This document shows, one piece after another, positions 63,513 to 64,000 of a stretch of DNA of 64,000 nt. Where the stretch lies: NCBI GenBank assembly GCA_001769215.1, contig MEOL01000035.1:1-64000 (forward strand), given 5' to 3'. Both the position numbers and the translations under genes were made by a program. Under the pieces are notes generated by a model that saw only the letters and a list, made by a program, of their open reading frames with translations, made no database searches and had not been told where the DNA came from. How positions within the stretch are numbered: position 1 is the stretch's first letter; every line of letters starts with the position of its first letter. The DNA is from Bacteroidetes bacterium GWF2_41_31 (GTDB lineage Bacteria; Bacteroidota; Bacteroidia; Bacteroidales; F082).

Positions 63513-63520
63513 CAAAATTA
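63513..63520 (-). promoter_or_regulatory. -7 box before flavodoxin
   Basis: Minus-strand TAATTTTG matches TAnnTTTG, 29 bases before the ATG at 63483. No good -33 element is seen. Confidence 0.5.
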
Positions 63521-63764
63521 AGGTAAAAAGTTAAACGTCATGATGGAATTTGTAAGAGGAAGTATTTTTGCAGTGATATAAGTTCAATTTCAATGGATTA
63601 AGGATAAGATAAAACGACACCTTCATCAGGAGTCATATAAATGCCATTCTTCGAAAGGCGTCCAGAAATTTAAGCATTCCATGTGAAATGAAGTTTGAGT
63701 TTGAATTTCGAATGCGAATCATCGAATTTCAATCTAACTTGTAATTATTTAGCTGCTCTATTTT

Positions 63765-63842
63765 TAACCATAAATTTAGTCTCAATTCCTTTTCACCCCA
63801 ACCCTAAAGGGAGAATGAATTGAGACTAAATTTATTAGGTTA
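63765..63842. repeat. Hairpin 1 with CCCTAAAGGG core
   Basis: A 19-bp perfect stem (63770-63788 with 63817-63835), extended by TAACC/GGTTA after a two-base bulge. The loop reads CTTTTCACCCCAACCCTAAA and continues GGGAGAAT. Confidence 0.8.
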
Positions 63843-63883
63843 TTCTATACATCAAACAATATCAAGAAATTGATAACTTTTGT

Positions 63884-63946
63884 AAATCAACATTTCCCTG
63901 AATCACCCTTTAGGGCAGGGGTAAAAATTCAGGGAAATGTTGATTT
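63884..63946. repeat. Hairpin 2 with inverted CCCTAAAGGG core
   Basis: A perfect 20-bp stem (63884-63903 with 63927-63946). The 23-base loop read on the minus strand starts TTTTACCCCTGCCCTAAAGG, nearly the loop of hairpin 1, while the stem sequences of the two hairpins are unrelated. Confidence 0.8.
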
Positions 63947-64000
63947 GAGGATTAATTTAATACTGCTGCTAAATAATTACTCTAACTTTTTAATTTTACT

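Larger units (their letters stand above)
63733..63988. mobile_element. MITE-like non-coding element with 8-bp flanking repeats
   Basis: A 240-bp body (63741-63980) is bounded by 16-bp inverted repeats, GTAATTATTTAGCTGC at 63741-63756 and its reverse complement with one mismatch at 63965-63980. Directly outside both ends is the same eight bases TCTAACTT (63733-63740 and 63981-63988), like a target-site duplication. The body has no coding frame but two long perfect hairpins. The rest of the 517-base gap after flavodoxin (63484-63732) holds only a promoter box and AT-rich sequence. Confidence 0.55.

Noticed and set aside
1-64000. tRNA, rRNA, tmRNA and riboswitch search by eye
   Set aside because: No cloverleaf with T-loop GTTCGA-type sequence or other recognisable RNA gene was seen in the gaps; a covariance-model scan would be needed to be sure.

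Overview
The window reads as chromosome of a free-living member of the Bacteroidota. This rests on the SusC/SusD pair, type IX secretion (T9SS) C-terminal sorting domains on several secreted proteins, DUF4249 and DUF6089 proteins, HmuY-type haem proteins, an AT-rich coding style without clear Shine-Dalgarno sites, and many intergenic TAnnTTTG boxes, the -7 element of this phylum. Histidine degradation, haem and flavodoxin genes and the T9SS suit an environmental Bacteroidales/Marinilabiliales-like bacterium, but genus and species cannot be read from the sequence. I see no tRNA, rRNA, CRISPR array or transposase gene.

Layout. 1-12.5 kb, minus strand, is core envelope and housekeeping: rsgA, a CBS protein with a D15-type outer-membrane protein, then nadK, a DUF6089 protein, uppS, bamA and two ompH/skp genes, followed by a two-gene acyltransferase pair resembling the glycine-lipid genes glsA/glsB and engB. 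12.6-17.4 kb holds a PrsW-like membrane protein, dprA, a glycosyltransferase, a YbaN protein, and a RIC-like hemerythrin with a LuxR-type regulator whose receiver domain lacks the phospho-acceptor. 17.6-26.4 kb is a secreted-protein island: a dispersed-repeat-like hairpin element, a tandemly duplicated two-gene T9SS cassette and a 1395-residue T9SS protein. 27.3-37.1 kb holds prfC, a BNR-repeat T9SS protein, an LptF/G permease, two glycosyltransferases, a nitroreductase and hisS.

37.3-44.2 kb carries two different MIO-type ammonia-lyases (the first a typical hutH) separated by small genes, including a RelE/ParE toxin-antitoxin pair with a possible leader ORF and a possible immunity-gene remnant. 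44.4-49.2 kb is a susC/susD transporter locus closed by a strong terminator. 49.4-55.7 kb is a tight four-gene operon (secreted protein, STN-type TonB receptor, DUF4249 lipoprotein, MG2-like exported protein). 55.7-57.8 kb is lgt plus an M23 lipoprotein. 57.9-63.5 kb is a haem/iron-acquisition cluster: long-chain flavodoxin, a small membrane protein, a T9SS-tagged HmuY-like protein, a TonB receptor and an HmuY lipoprotein.

The last 270 bases hold the most unusual non-coding structure: a 240-bp, MITE-like element with 16-bp terminal inverted repeats, an exact 8-bp flanking direct repeat, and two internal perfect hairpins whose loops carry the same CCCTAAAGGG core in opposite orientation.
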